Below, in pieces: positions 30,934-42,700 of a DNA stretch of 64,000 bases. The stretch comes from Thozetella sp. PMI_491 (Eukaryota > Ascomycota > Sordariomycetes > Chaetosphaeriales > Chaetosphaeriaceae), in assembly GCA_021432635.1 (NCBI GenBank), contig MU270058.1, positions 372,001-436,000 of the forward strand, written 5' to 3'. The position numbers and the translations under genes were made by a program. A model generated the notes under the pieces. The model did no database searches, was not told the origin of the DNA, and saw only the letters and a list, made by a program, of their open reading frames with translations. How positions within the stretch are numbered: position 1 is the stretch's first letter; each line of letters opens with the position of its first letter.

Positions 30934-32203
30934 ATGGCCAAGCTCTACGAGATTGACCCCGAGGCCGACGTCTTGGTGGTGGTGAGCGAGCCGACCTCTC
31001 CCTTCGCCCCATGGGAGCCCAGTAAGCCGGCAGCCGCAGCAGTATCAGCAACGCCTGTCGTCTCCAGCCCTTACGCAAACCTCTTTCCGGACCGGCTGCT
31101 CGTCCAGTCCGGGCTCACGCGCACGCCGGCCCCGGTGTCCAGCCCTTACGGCAACCTCTTCCCGGCCCGCCTCTTGTCTTACACGGGCCTCACCCGCCCG
31201 GCGCCCGCACCCGCGCCGGCCCTGCACATCAAGGCGTCGTCCCGGCACCTGAGCTTGGCATCCAAGGCGTTCCGGTCCAAGCTGCAGTTCGCCGACGCCA
31301 AACCCGACGGGCGTGTGCACATCTCCGTCGACGGCTTCGACCCGGCTGCCGTCAAGATCGTCCTGGACGCCGTGCACGGCCGCGGCCGGCGCGTGCCGCG
31401 GTCCGTCGACCTCGAGACGCTGGCCAAGATTGCCGCCTTCGTCGACAAGTTCCAGCTCTTCGAGGCCGTCGAGGTGTACGCCGAGCGGTGGATTGACGGG
31501 CTGTCCGCCCCGGAAGCCTACGGCCGCGACCTCATCCTATGGATCTACGTAGCATATGTGTTCCACCAAAACGACCTTTTCGCCGAGGCCACCAAGACGG
31601 CCATCACGCAGAGCACCGAGCCCATCCGCAACCTCGGTCTGCCGATCCGGGAAAAGGTTATCAGTGAGTCCCGTCCTCCGCCTCCCAAGGATGAGCAGCA
31701 CCATATAGAGCCGAGACTAATTTGTCGCAGAAACCATCGACAGCGAGAGGCAGCAGGTCGTGGGCCGGTCACTCAATGCGCTCGCAGAGGTGGTGGAGGA
31801 CCTGCGGACCGGAAAGGAGTCGTATGCGTCGGGCTACGACGCTTTCCTCCTCGGCTCGTTGTTCAAGCACCCCAGCCGGCTGCTGTGGCCGCAGCCCGCC
31901 CGTCCTTTTCCTGGCATCAGCTACAGCACCATCCGTCAGACCATTGATGAGGTTCAAGAGTCCACCGCCCGCCTACTCGCGGCCCGGAGCGCTCCCAGCC
32001 TCTCCCTGGCCAAGAAGCGCAAGGTCCCCCACTTTCCCGAAACCCCTCCCTCTCCCGAGTCCTCCCCTGAGCCGGTATCCCGCCACGGTCTCTTTGAGCC
32101 CCACGATACCATCCCCGACATTTTCGGCGCTGCTTTGGCGAAGCTGGGAGAAGAAATCAAGGGACTAGAGCTCGAGAGCAGCTTGGGGTACTATCTCTAC
32201 TAA
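30934..32203 (+). CDS. BTB/POZ-domain protein with a split domain and a tandem 25-residue repeat
   Basis: Two exons, 30934..31663 and 31731..32203 (67-nt intron, GTGAGT donor, ACTAAT branch); 400 residues. The N-terminal strand of a fungal BTB domain, YEIDPEADVLVVV, is at residues 5-17, and the next conserved segment, LHIKASSRHLSLASKAF, is at 97-113. They are normally about 20-30 residues apart. The gap here holds two copies of a 25-residue unit (43-67 and 68-92: VSSPYxNLFPxRLL...GLTR). The BTB helices follow to about 200 and a BACK-like helical part after that. The C-terminal 80 residues are Pro/Ser-rich with a basic patch KKRK near 350 that could be a nuclear signal. BTB proteins usually pair up or bind cullin-3. 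Function is unknown. The ATG is the first good start before the conserved strand. Confidence 0.78.
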
Positions 32204-32438
32204 GGGAGGAGAGTTGCAAGGGGGCTTTGGTGGGGAGTTTTTTTTTTTTGGTTACCTTCTTTGTATCTATCTCTTTCGTCTGACACATACCCCTGTTTTA
32301 TTGTTGCTAGCAAGCCTCGATAGATGGCAACGGTCCCTCTCATTAGAAAAGTTGACACTATCAAACCCTTCCAACTTCATTGTTATTTTATTTTATTTTT
32401 TACTTTGAATTAGCACGGATCTCACGAGTTATCCGTCT

Positions 32439-34095
32439 CTAGTAGTCCATGTGTATACGCGATACGGGCACTGCACAGCTCCTCAAGAGCTTGGATCCAT
32501 CGCTAAAGTCGCCGTCCTGCAAGTCATCTAAATTGCCGTGCCTACCGTCATCGGGGTCATGAAGCAGGATCATTGACGCGGTTATGAAGTCTTCGTACTT
32601 GTGGTTCCCGCCAAAGACATTGCGGAAGGCATCTGCGACGAACCTGGCGTGAAAATATCGCCGCAGAAAGTACTCAAAGAACTTGATCTTGATGGGAGGC
32701 ACTGGGGCCCAGTGTGGCGCAGTCGTCGCCTCGATCATATAGTTTGGCTCTTTGGAAACCGTCGGGATCGTAGCAAACATCCACTGTAAGTTGCTGGGCT
32801 GTAGACGCATCGCACCCCTGTCTTCTGCGTCTAGACCACCAAGTGCTCCCTGGGCCCCCGCCTCTGCGACGTTCGGCGGCGTGGTATGAGCCGAAAGAGT
32901 AGGGTTCCGGCCGAAATGCAGATGCTGTGGCAGAGTGATGTACTCGGAACGGAATGAACCGAAGCGGACCGCTAATACGACCCTGGGTTGCCCCTCGCCT
33001 TCTTTGAGCCCGGCAGAATGGACCCAGTCGATGTTGGGGGTCAAGGGGTGGAAATGAGTGATTCGGCGACGAAGCGCGGCTTCAACACGCTCGTGGCCCC
33101 AAAGAGCTAGCATCAGCTGCCACAGCACAAAGTGTGCGTCCGAGTCGGCACCACAGGTCACCAAACCTACAGGACAAGACCCAGCCCTGTCAAGATTCCT
33201 ACAGCACTTGGCGCGGCCCTTCATCGTCTCAAACCGTCTAGCGTGAGAGCTCATGCCCGCTTCGTCAGATAATATGTTCTCCAGAAGCCATTCCGCCACG
33301 GGGCCGAAAATCGCCTCTTCATCTTCTGGTCTGGGTCCGAGGGCCAAAACAGCGAATCGCTGTAGAAATTCACACTGATAGGATGAAATATCTACCTCTC
33401 CCCATCTAGGTCTCCCAGCAAATCCGTATTTGTTGTCCGGATCTAACTCTTTTGGCCAGTCAAGTTCGGCGAGTGCTCGGATCTCGGGGACAGGCTGGTC
33501 CTTCGCCCTGAATAACGGCTCACTATAAGCACCTGCTAAAGCAGCACCTACGGCAAGCGATCTATAGATTGCAATGTGAAGCCTATGTTTGCGTTCCAGC
33601 ATACGTGCTGCTTTCTCCGGGCTGTCTTTGGCCATTCTGGGGTTGTCGTCTGGCCAACGTACTCCCCTGTCATGGTAGAGGGCAACCTCGACCGCATCGG
33701 CCAGATGTTTGAGGCGGAGTATCGCGTGTAATTCTGCGACGGTTGGCCAGCTCCTATAGCCACTGAACTCGTCGAGCATCATGTTCATGGGTGGAAGTTC
33801 GTCCCGGCTCTCCGCGTCGATGACCAGCTGTGCCGCGCGGGCCTGCACCCGGTTAACACACTCGCCAGCATGCAAGTCCGGGGGTGAGAAAACGTACGGC
33901 AATCAATGCTTCATTAAAGGCGGGTATTTCGTGGCGGTGGACATGCCAGATAACGACCGCGGCATTAGCCAGATATACGCCACGGGTATGACGACAGGTT
34001 GACGCCAGAGCATGCACTTGCGAACTAGTCTCACATGCCAGCAGGACTTGCAAGATAAGCTCCGCAGGCCCGTAGAGAGACAAGAAGCTAGACAT
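32439..34095 (-). CDS. F-box-like fungal protein
   Basis: Two exons, 34095..33898 and 33842..32439, with a 55-nt intron (GTACGT donor, TGTTAAC branch, GTGCAG acceptor); 533 residues. The first 45 residues form an F-box-like helix set (YGPAELILQVLLACETSSQVHALASTCR in two parts), leading into HRHEIPAFNEALIAARAAQLV across the splice. That opening is common in large families of fungal hypothetical proteins. The rest has no motif I know: a helical middle and an acidic C-terminal part (LLHDPDDGRHGNLDDLQDGD). F-box proteins bring targets to SCF ubiquitin ligases; whether this one binds Skp1 is not shown. I chose the ATG at 34095 because the F-box-like start follows at once; the frame is open to an ATG at 34284 that would add 63 residues. 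Confidence 0.7.
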
Positions 34096-35583
34096 CTCGC
34101 TCAAGCCCGGTTTCCACAATGGTGCGAGAAGGGGCCCCGTCAGGGGGAAAGCTGGGGAGGGGAGAAAATGCAAGAGCATTAGGGAGGGTTCCAAAAAGGC
34201 CCTAGACCGTTTATATCCGTCAAGGGTTCGGGCCACCGCTTCCTTCATAGACACATCAAGGGCTTTGGGGCGAGCGAATCTCATTGAAGGCTAGGATGAA
34301 AGACTAGGTAAGGTGGTACGTATGCGGGTATGCCCAGTACTAAGGGGAGGCAGGCCCTAGGGCCGGGTGGTAGTGCATGCTGACCCATCCACAGGGGAGT
34401 GAGTGACTTAGCATTTGCCCGCTTCAGCATACTAGACAAGCCGGCACTAGACTCGCATTTCTTGTACTGGGGAGGCAAGCAAGCCGGGTAGCCTGGTCCT
34501 CTGTGTTGTGGCTGCTCCACCTGATCTTGCATTTCAGCTGGGGGATGTGACTGTGGAGCCGGTCTCGGGTCTTAGTCTCCTAGAGCACCGCTCTAGCAAC
34601 CTTTTTCGGTCTCGCCCTCTCTATTACAACCAACAACGAGAACCGTGCCGCCGGCGCGACCGGGATGTCTGCACCTGGATCCACTCGATTGGTGCGGTGT
34701 TGAGCTCGCATGGCTTGCAGATGCACAGTACCTGTAAAGTCCACGGCACCAGGTGGGTGCGCTGGCGCTAGTGCCGGCACCTTGGGACGGTCGCCGACCA
34801 GTTCGCTTCGCAAAGCCTGGGCCCAATGACGTTTGACTGTATAATGCACCGCAGGGCGCTGAGAAGAGCGGGCTGTCCTTATCGAGCAGAGGTCCAAGCG
34901 TTCGATAAGCCCCAAGGCAAGAGAGGGAGGGGCACTGCCGACCTGCATTCGGAAACCCGCGCAGTGCTTCTGCTCTTGCTGCAGTCGACCCGCGCAGGCC
35001 AGATTGGGTAGCACTCTTTACTTTTTTTTTCCCCTGTGACAGACAGCCCGCTTATCGTCCACCACCCGTGGCAATTTCATCCCTCATCATCCTGAGGCCG
35101 ATGCATCATGGCTGCATCCCGTCCATGATAGCGCAACACAACGCACTTGCCGGGATGCGAGCACAGCATCAATCTCCCTCCTTTGTCCGCCTGTTGACCG
35201 AATCCACTGGCCTTGCGCCCACTTTCCCCGCACTTCCGTGCGACAGGGCACACCAAGATCGTGGCTGAACCTGCCAACCGACGACGCCGCCGACCCAACT
35301 CCCTCGACGTGCCTTAGGCGACCTCCTTCAGGCGACCAACCTCAGGCAGTGAGACGGGCAGCGCTACAGAGATAGAGTGAGCGAGTCATATTTTTTTTTC
35401 TCCCCCAGGAGAAAGACCCAAGTCGCCCACCGCTTGTTGCCTCGATACCGTGGCCCCAGAACACTCGCTGTTGCCCCGCCTCGGCGCATCCCACCAGGGA
35501 GCCTTTCGACACCCCGCCTTTGCGACATACAACACTCCACTGAACAATCCCCCACGACTGAAGCTGCTACCGGATCACCCGCT
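34096..35583. other. Divergent intergenic region between the F-box-like and SSP411 genes
   Basis: About 1.5 kb. If the upstream ATG at 34284 is used it starts at 34285. A short perfect inverted repeat (CTAGAGC/GCTCTAG) lies near 34580-34596. CT-rich sequence before 35584 is typical of a leader. No gene is supported. Confidence 0.45.
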
Positions 35584-38033
35584 ATGTCCGCCCCTCTGCA
35601 GCTCCCCTCTGACGCTGCCGCCGCGGCCGTCGGGGCGCCCGTGGCCTTGCAAGAGACGCCAGCGCTGCAGAACCGCGCAGGCACCAGCACCAGCCCCTAT
35701 ATCCAGGCGCACGCGACATCCGCCATCACCTGGCAGCTGCTCGACGACGAAGCCCTTGCCCATGCCCATCGCGAGAACAAGCTGATATTCCTGCACGTCG
35801 GCTTTGCCGCCTGTCATTGTATGGCCTCCCCGGTCTTCCGGTCTACCCCCTTGGTTCCTGACTAATGCCATCCCCGGCAGACTGCCACCTAACCAACCAA
35901 GACTCCTTTTCCAACCCTGCCGTCGCCTCCATCCTGAATGAGTCCTTCATCCCTGTCCTAGTCGACCGCGAGGAGCGCCCCGACATCGATGGCATCTACC
36001 AAAACTACATCCAAGCCGTCAACGGCACAGGGGGCTGGCCCTTAAACCTCTTCTTGACCCCCGAGCTGGAGCCCGTGTTCGGTGGCACCTACTTCCCGGG
36101 CCCCGGTGTCGATCAGAATAACATCGCTGCTGGGAGCAGTATCAACGGCGTGGAGGACATCTCGGAAGAGGTGTGGGACTTTCTCAGCATCCTCAATAAG
36201 CTGAAAGCCTCGTGGCTGGAGCAGGAGACCCGCTGCCGCAAGGAGGCACGCGAGATCCTTCCCAAGCTGCGGGACATCGCTGCCGACGGACAGTTTGGTT
36301 CTAGCGGGACTGTACTGCCGGCGACCGAGGCATCGGGGCCTGGCAAGGAACCCAGCACCGAGGCACAGGATGCACTGATTGTGGATCTGGACCTCGACCA
36401 GCTCGAAGAAGCGGTGACGACAATCGCATCGACCTTTGACGAGGAACATGGCGGTTGGGGCGCCGGCCAAAAGTTCCCTACCCCGGCAAAACTTTCCTTC
36501 TTGCTCCGGCTCTCCAAGTTCCCTCAGGCGGTCCGTGATGTGGTCGGCGAGGACGAGTCCAAGCGTGGGGTCACCATGGCCCTCAAGACCTTGCGCAGTA
36601 TACGGAATGGAGGGCTGAGAGATCATGTGGGTGCGGGCTTCGGGCGGTACAGTGTAACGCCAAATTGGCGGATGCCGCACTTCGAAAAGATGGTCGTCGA
36701 TAACGGCCTGCTGCTCGGGGTCTATCTCGACGCCTGGCTCGGGCAAGTCAAGGCCGGTGCGGCTCCGTCGAAGGAAGACGAGTTCGCCGACATCGTGCTT
36801 GGCCTCGCTGACTATCTCACCGCAGCCCCCATTCTGCAGCCGGCCGGCGGCTTCGCGACCAGCGAGGCGGCTGATTCGTTCTACAAGAAGGGAGACCGCC
36901 AGATGCAACAAGGTGCATATTATCTCTGGACACGGCGCGAATTCGACTCGGTTATCGGGGCAAACGACGCACAAGCGACCACAGTTGCGGCAGCATACTG
37001 GAACGTCTTGCAGCATGGCAACGTCTCGAGAGAGCAAGATCCGCTCGACGAGTTCATCAACCTAAACGTCCTCTCCGTGCCCAAAGACATGGCCGAGATA
37101 TCTCGCCAGTTTGGTATTCCCGTAGACAATGTGAAACAGATCGTGGGCTCGGCTAGGGAGAAGCTGCTGGCACATCGTGAGAAGGAGCGAGTGCGGCCGG
37201 CCACAGACGAGAAGATTGTGGTAAGCATTAACGGCATCGTCGTTGCCGCCCTCGCCCGAACGGCGAGTGCGGTGCGGGCCATCGATGCAGAGAGGGCAGA
37301 CAGATACTTGACGGCAGCGCGCAAGGCGGCTCAGTTCATCAAGGAGAACCTGTGGCAAGACTCGGTGCTGTACCGGGTGTTCTACAAGCAGCGAGGCACC
37401 ACTCGAGGATTCGCCGACGACTACGCCTTCCTGATCCAGGCTCTACTCGATTTATACGAGGCGACATTTGAGGAAGAATGGCTGCGGTGGGCCGACGAGC
37501 TGCAGCAGGTCCAGATCAAATTGTTCTACGACACAACCGGCACGAGCGCAACCCCCACCCGGTCAGCGTCGGGCGGCTTCTACTCGACCGAGGAGGGCGC
37601 CCCGCACACCATCCTGCGCCTCAAGGACGGCATGGACACCGTGATGCCCTCGACCAACGCCACGTCCGCGTCCAACCTGTTCCGACTCGGCGCGGTCCTC
37701 GGCGATGGCACCTACACGAAACTAGCCAAGGAGACCGTCAGCGCCTTCGAGGTCGAGGTGCTGCAGCACCACTTCCTCTTCGTCGGCCTACTCACCGGTG
37801 TCGTCACGGCTCGCCTCGGCGGCCAATACTATGTCGTTCATGACGAGCCGGACGTGCCCTCACCCGCCACGCAGACCTTCCTCGCCAACTACCACACGAC
37901 GCCGCGAGCCGAGGCGCGTGTCGTGGTCCGCGTAGACGGCTGCACCTGGCTGCTTGAGCGCAACCCCGCGCTCAAGGACGTGGCGAAGGGGGTGTCGATC
38001 TGGCGCGATGGGGCGTTTCGGCCGGTGGCGTAG
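35584..38033 (+). CDS. SSP411/YyaL-type protein (N-terminal DUF255 thioredoxin-like plus (alpha/alpha)6 domain)
   Basis: Two exons, 35584..35818 and 35881..38033 (62-nt intron); 795 residues. The splice rebuilds the thioredoxin-like active-site region: LIFLHVGFAACHYCHLTNQDSF, with the CxxC pair at Cys77 and Cys80, here C-H-Y-C where most relatives have C-H-W-C. FIPVLVDREERPDID and GGWPLNLFLTPELEPVFGGTYFP are the classic second block. The rest is a glycosidase-like helical barrel (VGAGFGRYSVTPNWRMPHFEKM near 265; GGFYSTEEGAPHTI near 590). The family is found from bacteria to animals (human SPATA20) and its reaction is not settled; redox or sugar-related roles have been proposed. ATG 35584 was chosen because the region upstream is a CT-rich leader without an in-frame ATG. 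The N-terminal 45 residues are Ala-rich and might form a targeting peptide. Confidence 0.88.
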
Positions 38034-39767
38034 GAACCTAGGCACGTCGTACTTTCGGTGCGGGAGCAGGAGTCGCATGCCGGGTGTTGTTTAGACTTTT
38101 GCGCTTACCGTAGGGATACCCAGGTCATGGTAGGATGTTTGGCCACGACAGATACTTGAGCTTGGCAGTGACCGGCGCATATAATGTCTCTCAACTCAGT
38201 CTCTATCTCTGTGTCTAGTGAACTGTAGCTGTGCTCGCTGTGATCGTCTCAAAATGTTTCTGAATCTTAATAGGCCTTGCGTCCTGTTCAGCCGTTGTGC
38301 AGAGTGGGTACGCGAATGTAGCCAGTCGCGCCATCAGCGCCGACGAGACTTGGAGATCGAGTACCTTGGCGCTAGAAGATAGCCACAGCCGGCCTCTCAG
38401 AGTTCAATACCACGGACAGCCCAGTGACGAGAGGCAGAGTCAAAATTCCGTATAATCATGGGAGAGAAAGACGTTGCAAAGAATAGAAGAACCAATTACA
38501 TGAGAGTATTCCATTCTACCAGGAGGGCAGGTAGCAGAGCTTCCGATCATCTTGCCAGTGGGAAGGGGAAAGTGAGTTTTCCTATCCTGTCCACAAATCG
38601 CGTCTCTATTCTCAGCTCCCAACCTAGCAAGTCTAACTGAAAAGACCTCGTAGCCATACAAGTGCTCAAGCCGGCTGCCACAATCTCGCACTCAATACTC
38701 ACTTCCCCGTTACTCCTACGACTGAATTCCACCTCAACGACTCGCACAGCAGACAAGAGAAGCGAAAGCAAGGTAGGGATAAGAGGGAACGCAAAGGCTA
38801 GTGGACGCGCCAAGCACCACCGCCAGAGACGAGCCAACCCCAAATATCTATCCTCTTGAGCTCAAATGTCCGCGCGGGTCCCCAATACAGGTTGGTCAGC
38901 CCGAGATTTTCCCTCTCCTCAAACTCTTTCTAATATACACCCCCAATACCGATCGAGCACTTTCTAACTCATCCCATCCCTCGTTTGCAGGATCTCTACT
39001 TCGTCACAACAGCTACCCTCCACGTCAGTCACTCAAATATGACCACACTGAACCCAGCCAGGGTAGAAAGTCTTTCGTCCAACCTCTTACAATCTCTCTA
39101 CATTCTTGAACACCGTTGCCGTCTCTACCCTTCATTAGTCCCACAATCGTTGAAGGTCACTTGTCCCAAGTTTCCATATCCAAACCAAGAACTTTACCAG
39201 ACACTCACTCCCCCAGACAACTTTCGTCCAGTTCCGTTGCGGACTAACTCGTTAATCTCAAGGAATTTCCGCAACAGACGACAATCTACAGTCCCTCGCG
39301 TCAAATACCCTCATACAGAGGCATCTCGGAGTTGCTGATTTCATTCGTTAAACCAGTTCAGAGAAGCCCCCATAATCCCCCGTCCTCTGAATTAGCTCTC
39401 GGTTGCTTCACCTCGTACAGTCTCGCGGCGGCCACTCCTTTCTCATCACTTCCCTCCGCCTGACGAACGGGACGGGTTGTCCTCGTTGCCATCTCTCATG
39501 AAACTCTTCTTTTAAACTCTGCTGAGATCTTCAATCTCACGAACATCCACCACATTCATCCGGTATTTCTCACCCTCCATTCACTTCACTCGAAATGTTC
39601 AAGCTAAGGGACCACTGAGTGGCACATTTGAGGATACTTGCGCCGTACTACTTTACGGCTATGATACCTAAGCAATCGTTCACATTTACACTCACTTCCC
39701 TTTCACATTCTGATCCTCGACAAAACCATAGCCATTCATTCGAATCGGCGATAAGTCAACACTCAAG
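38034..39767. other. Long intergenic stretch with a pyrimidine-rich leader
   Basis: About 1.7 kb. From 38650 onward the plus strand is rich in C, T and CACTC/TCACTT words up to the SNF2-type ATG, which suggests a long 5' leader. An ATG-led frame at 39039-39338 (about 100 codons) has no recognisable feature and is not called. Confidence 0.45.
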
Positions 39768-42700
39768 ATGGATAATTCAAGAAAACGAACACCTACGTCC
39801 GTTGAGAGGAGTGTGAGCCCCGATCGCCAGCATTCTCCAACTGCAAAAAAAGCTTGCGTTCAAGATTTGCGGGATTCATCCCAGATCAATTCCCATCCAG
39901 ATAATAGTAGCAGCAATATTAACCGCGAGTCTCGGAGCGCCACTACATCAGGCCCAGAGTCTAGCGCTGCGAATAACAACCCAGATCAGCCGTTAGTCAC
40001 AGCAAATTCACCAGCAACCGACATAGCCAATAAACAAAACGGAAGCCCCAAATCGGATGAGAATGCCAGCTCATCTAGAAATGCCACTGTCCCGGCCAGC
40101 GGGTCCGGAGGGACAATTGAACCTGAGGGTAAACAACACTCGTCAGAAGAGTATGAAAAGGCTCAAAAGAAATTCAGAGGGCAATTTGAAGGGAAAAGAG
40201 GTATTTTGAAGCTCCCCACGGGTAAAAATCCATGGATCAAGTCGACTGCTCAACTAGGCACAACCCAATGCAATAAGGAGATAAAGGAGTGGCACGAAGG
40301 GGTTGTCGAAACCATGGTGAACTTCTCCAACAAGACCGCGTTCGTTTCGGACGAGTTCCAAAAGGATACATGGTCCTTGTCAGCTCAGCTCACAGCTGCA
40401 AGTGCTAGTGAACAATCTTCCCTGATTGCAGAGTACACCTCGTCGTTTGTGGCTTCGAGTGCCACGGACCAAGGAGATATTTTCCAGGATATCGGGGAGG
40501 GAGGCGGCGCTGAAGACATGGCCATTGATGACGGAGATGGGCATTTGCACGAAGCCACCACTTCTGACCTCCATATGGCAGGTATTGACCCTGACCATAG
40601 CTCCCCCGACAATTCCTCCGACTCCTCTTCAGGCGACTCTTTAGATGGCAGCTCTGACGACGATTCTGTCTCCACTAGCTCATCATCTGATGATTCTTCT
40701 TCCGACAGCGATTCAGAAAGCCCCTCATCGAGCAGCAATTCTGATGATTCGTCTTCGGGCGGCCTCCCCGAGGGAGATTTCCCATCTGGGGCAGCCCCCG
40801 ACGATAACCAGTCGTCAGGCACTCTCTCACCTGACGATCATTCATTCGACAACCCCCATCAAGGCAACCTTCCAGCAGGCGGCGGTCCAGTGGACAATCT
40901 CTCTCCCAGTAATTCGTCCTCCGGTAGCTCGTCCAACGCTATCCCCGATCTCGCCAGTGCTGCTGCATTTCTCAATATTGACTGGAATACTGGCCGCATC
41001 TCCCCAGACTCGACTCTGAGGCTCCGCCGTTATCAGATAATCCACACGGCAGAAATAGTCCAGAGAGCCGAGGGCCCGGTTGGGGGCGCCATCATCGCGC
41101 AGCCGTCCGGCTCCGGCAAGACTATCGAAACATTGGCGGCGATCTACTTTTTAAGCCTACGTCGCACGCATGACCACAAAGCGATCGTGGTCCTCTGCCC
41201 CCCCGCTTTGATTCGGCAATGGATGCGCCAGATTGACAACTTCTTCAAGGACCTCATCACTCTCAGGGTCTTCTATCACTTACCCCACGATCCCCGCGCC
41301 TTCCGGCCACTCGATGTAGCCCGCCTAGGGTTTTTTCTCGGTAGCCTTGATCCACAAAACCCTCTCACAAGCCGGACTATAATCCTATCCACGCCCAACG
41401 TTCTCGGTCGGCATGCAATCTCGAAGGAAACCGTGGACGTCGTTGATCTCATGGAGATTATCGCTCCTGGTTCCAGACGCAGGGTACGGCAAGAGCCTCG
41501 CTATAGGCTCAACTTGGATGCCAGCATGATCGGTACCGTCATCGTAGATGAGGCCGATTGCATCAAAGACTCGCGAGGCAAAAGCAACCATCTGGTCCGA
41601 TTTCTCAACGCACGCGTCAACTTACTCGTCACCGCAACACCAGCGAAAAACCGAATCTCAGACATTCGAGGCTTTCTTTACATCCTGCACAAGGGCTGGT
41701 GTCTCAACTGGCCAAGGCACGACGTATGGAATAGAAGACTGGCGCTGTGGAGGAGTGAGCCACTCTACTTTGCCGAGGCGTATGAAGCTGGGTTTAACCC
41801 CTTTAAGGCTGTTCTAACAGGAAGAGCCCCCAAAAACCTGATGCCTCGAAACGCATCGCAGGAGTATCAAGACGCTGTGAAGAATGGAATCCATCTGTGG
41901 CGTCTAGACCCCGAGGCATATCGAAACCTAGGTCAAAAGTTCAACTGGGACAGCCGGGCTGGAACGAAGATCCTGAAGCCAATCTTGGACTTGTGCCTGA
42001 TGCGCCGGTTCCCGGGCGGCACCATCCGGCTTCCGGATGATACCTACGAGTCTGTGGGCGACCCCATACCCCCCAGTACTATTGATCTAGTGCCGATGAA
42101 GTTTGCCGACGAAGCCAAAGCCGAATATCGTCTACTCTATGCCTGGTACCGCAAATTGCTATTCACTGGGCTCGTGGATATCGCGGGACCCCAAGGATCC
42201 CACGTCGCAGATATGAATGAGCTTCCGCATAAGCCTCTCAACACGAGAGCTTATTGGCGTCTCTGTGCGTTCTCCAGAGACCCGGCCCTCTACGCATTCA
42301 TCTTACCGCCCGCACAGTATTACGTCGACCTAACGCGACCGGTTGCGCCAGGCGGTGTCATCGATTGCGAATACTTCCGGCAGATGGACCATCACCTCGG
42401 TATGATTTGGCGCTACTATATGACGTGCGCCGACATCAACGCTCCGCCACCCCAAACGAGGATCGATCTTGTGCGCTTCCTGTGTAGGAAATCGCCGGCT
42501 ATTCAGTGGCTGTTGGTGAAGCTCTGGGGATACAAGCAGCAGGGACACAAGGTGCTGGTGTATGTCGTGCGCCCGCTGGTGCAGTGGGAGATCGAAGGAA
42601 TCTGTGCACTCTTTGGGTTTAATTTTCTCTCGCTCCGATGCACTCACCCGGCAGTGACACGCAGCAAGGTGCTGGAAGCCTTCTCGGCCGCCAACAGCCC

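Noticed and set aside
39039-39338. ATG-led frame of about 100 codons upstream of the SNF2-type gene
   Set aside because: Composition follows the CT-rich leader; no motif or good splice site joins it to the ATPase.
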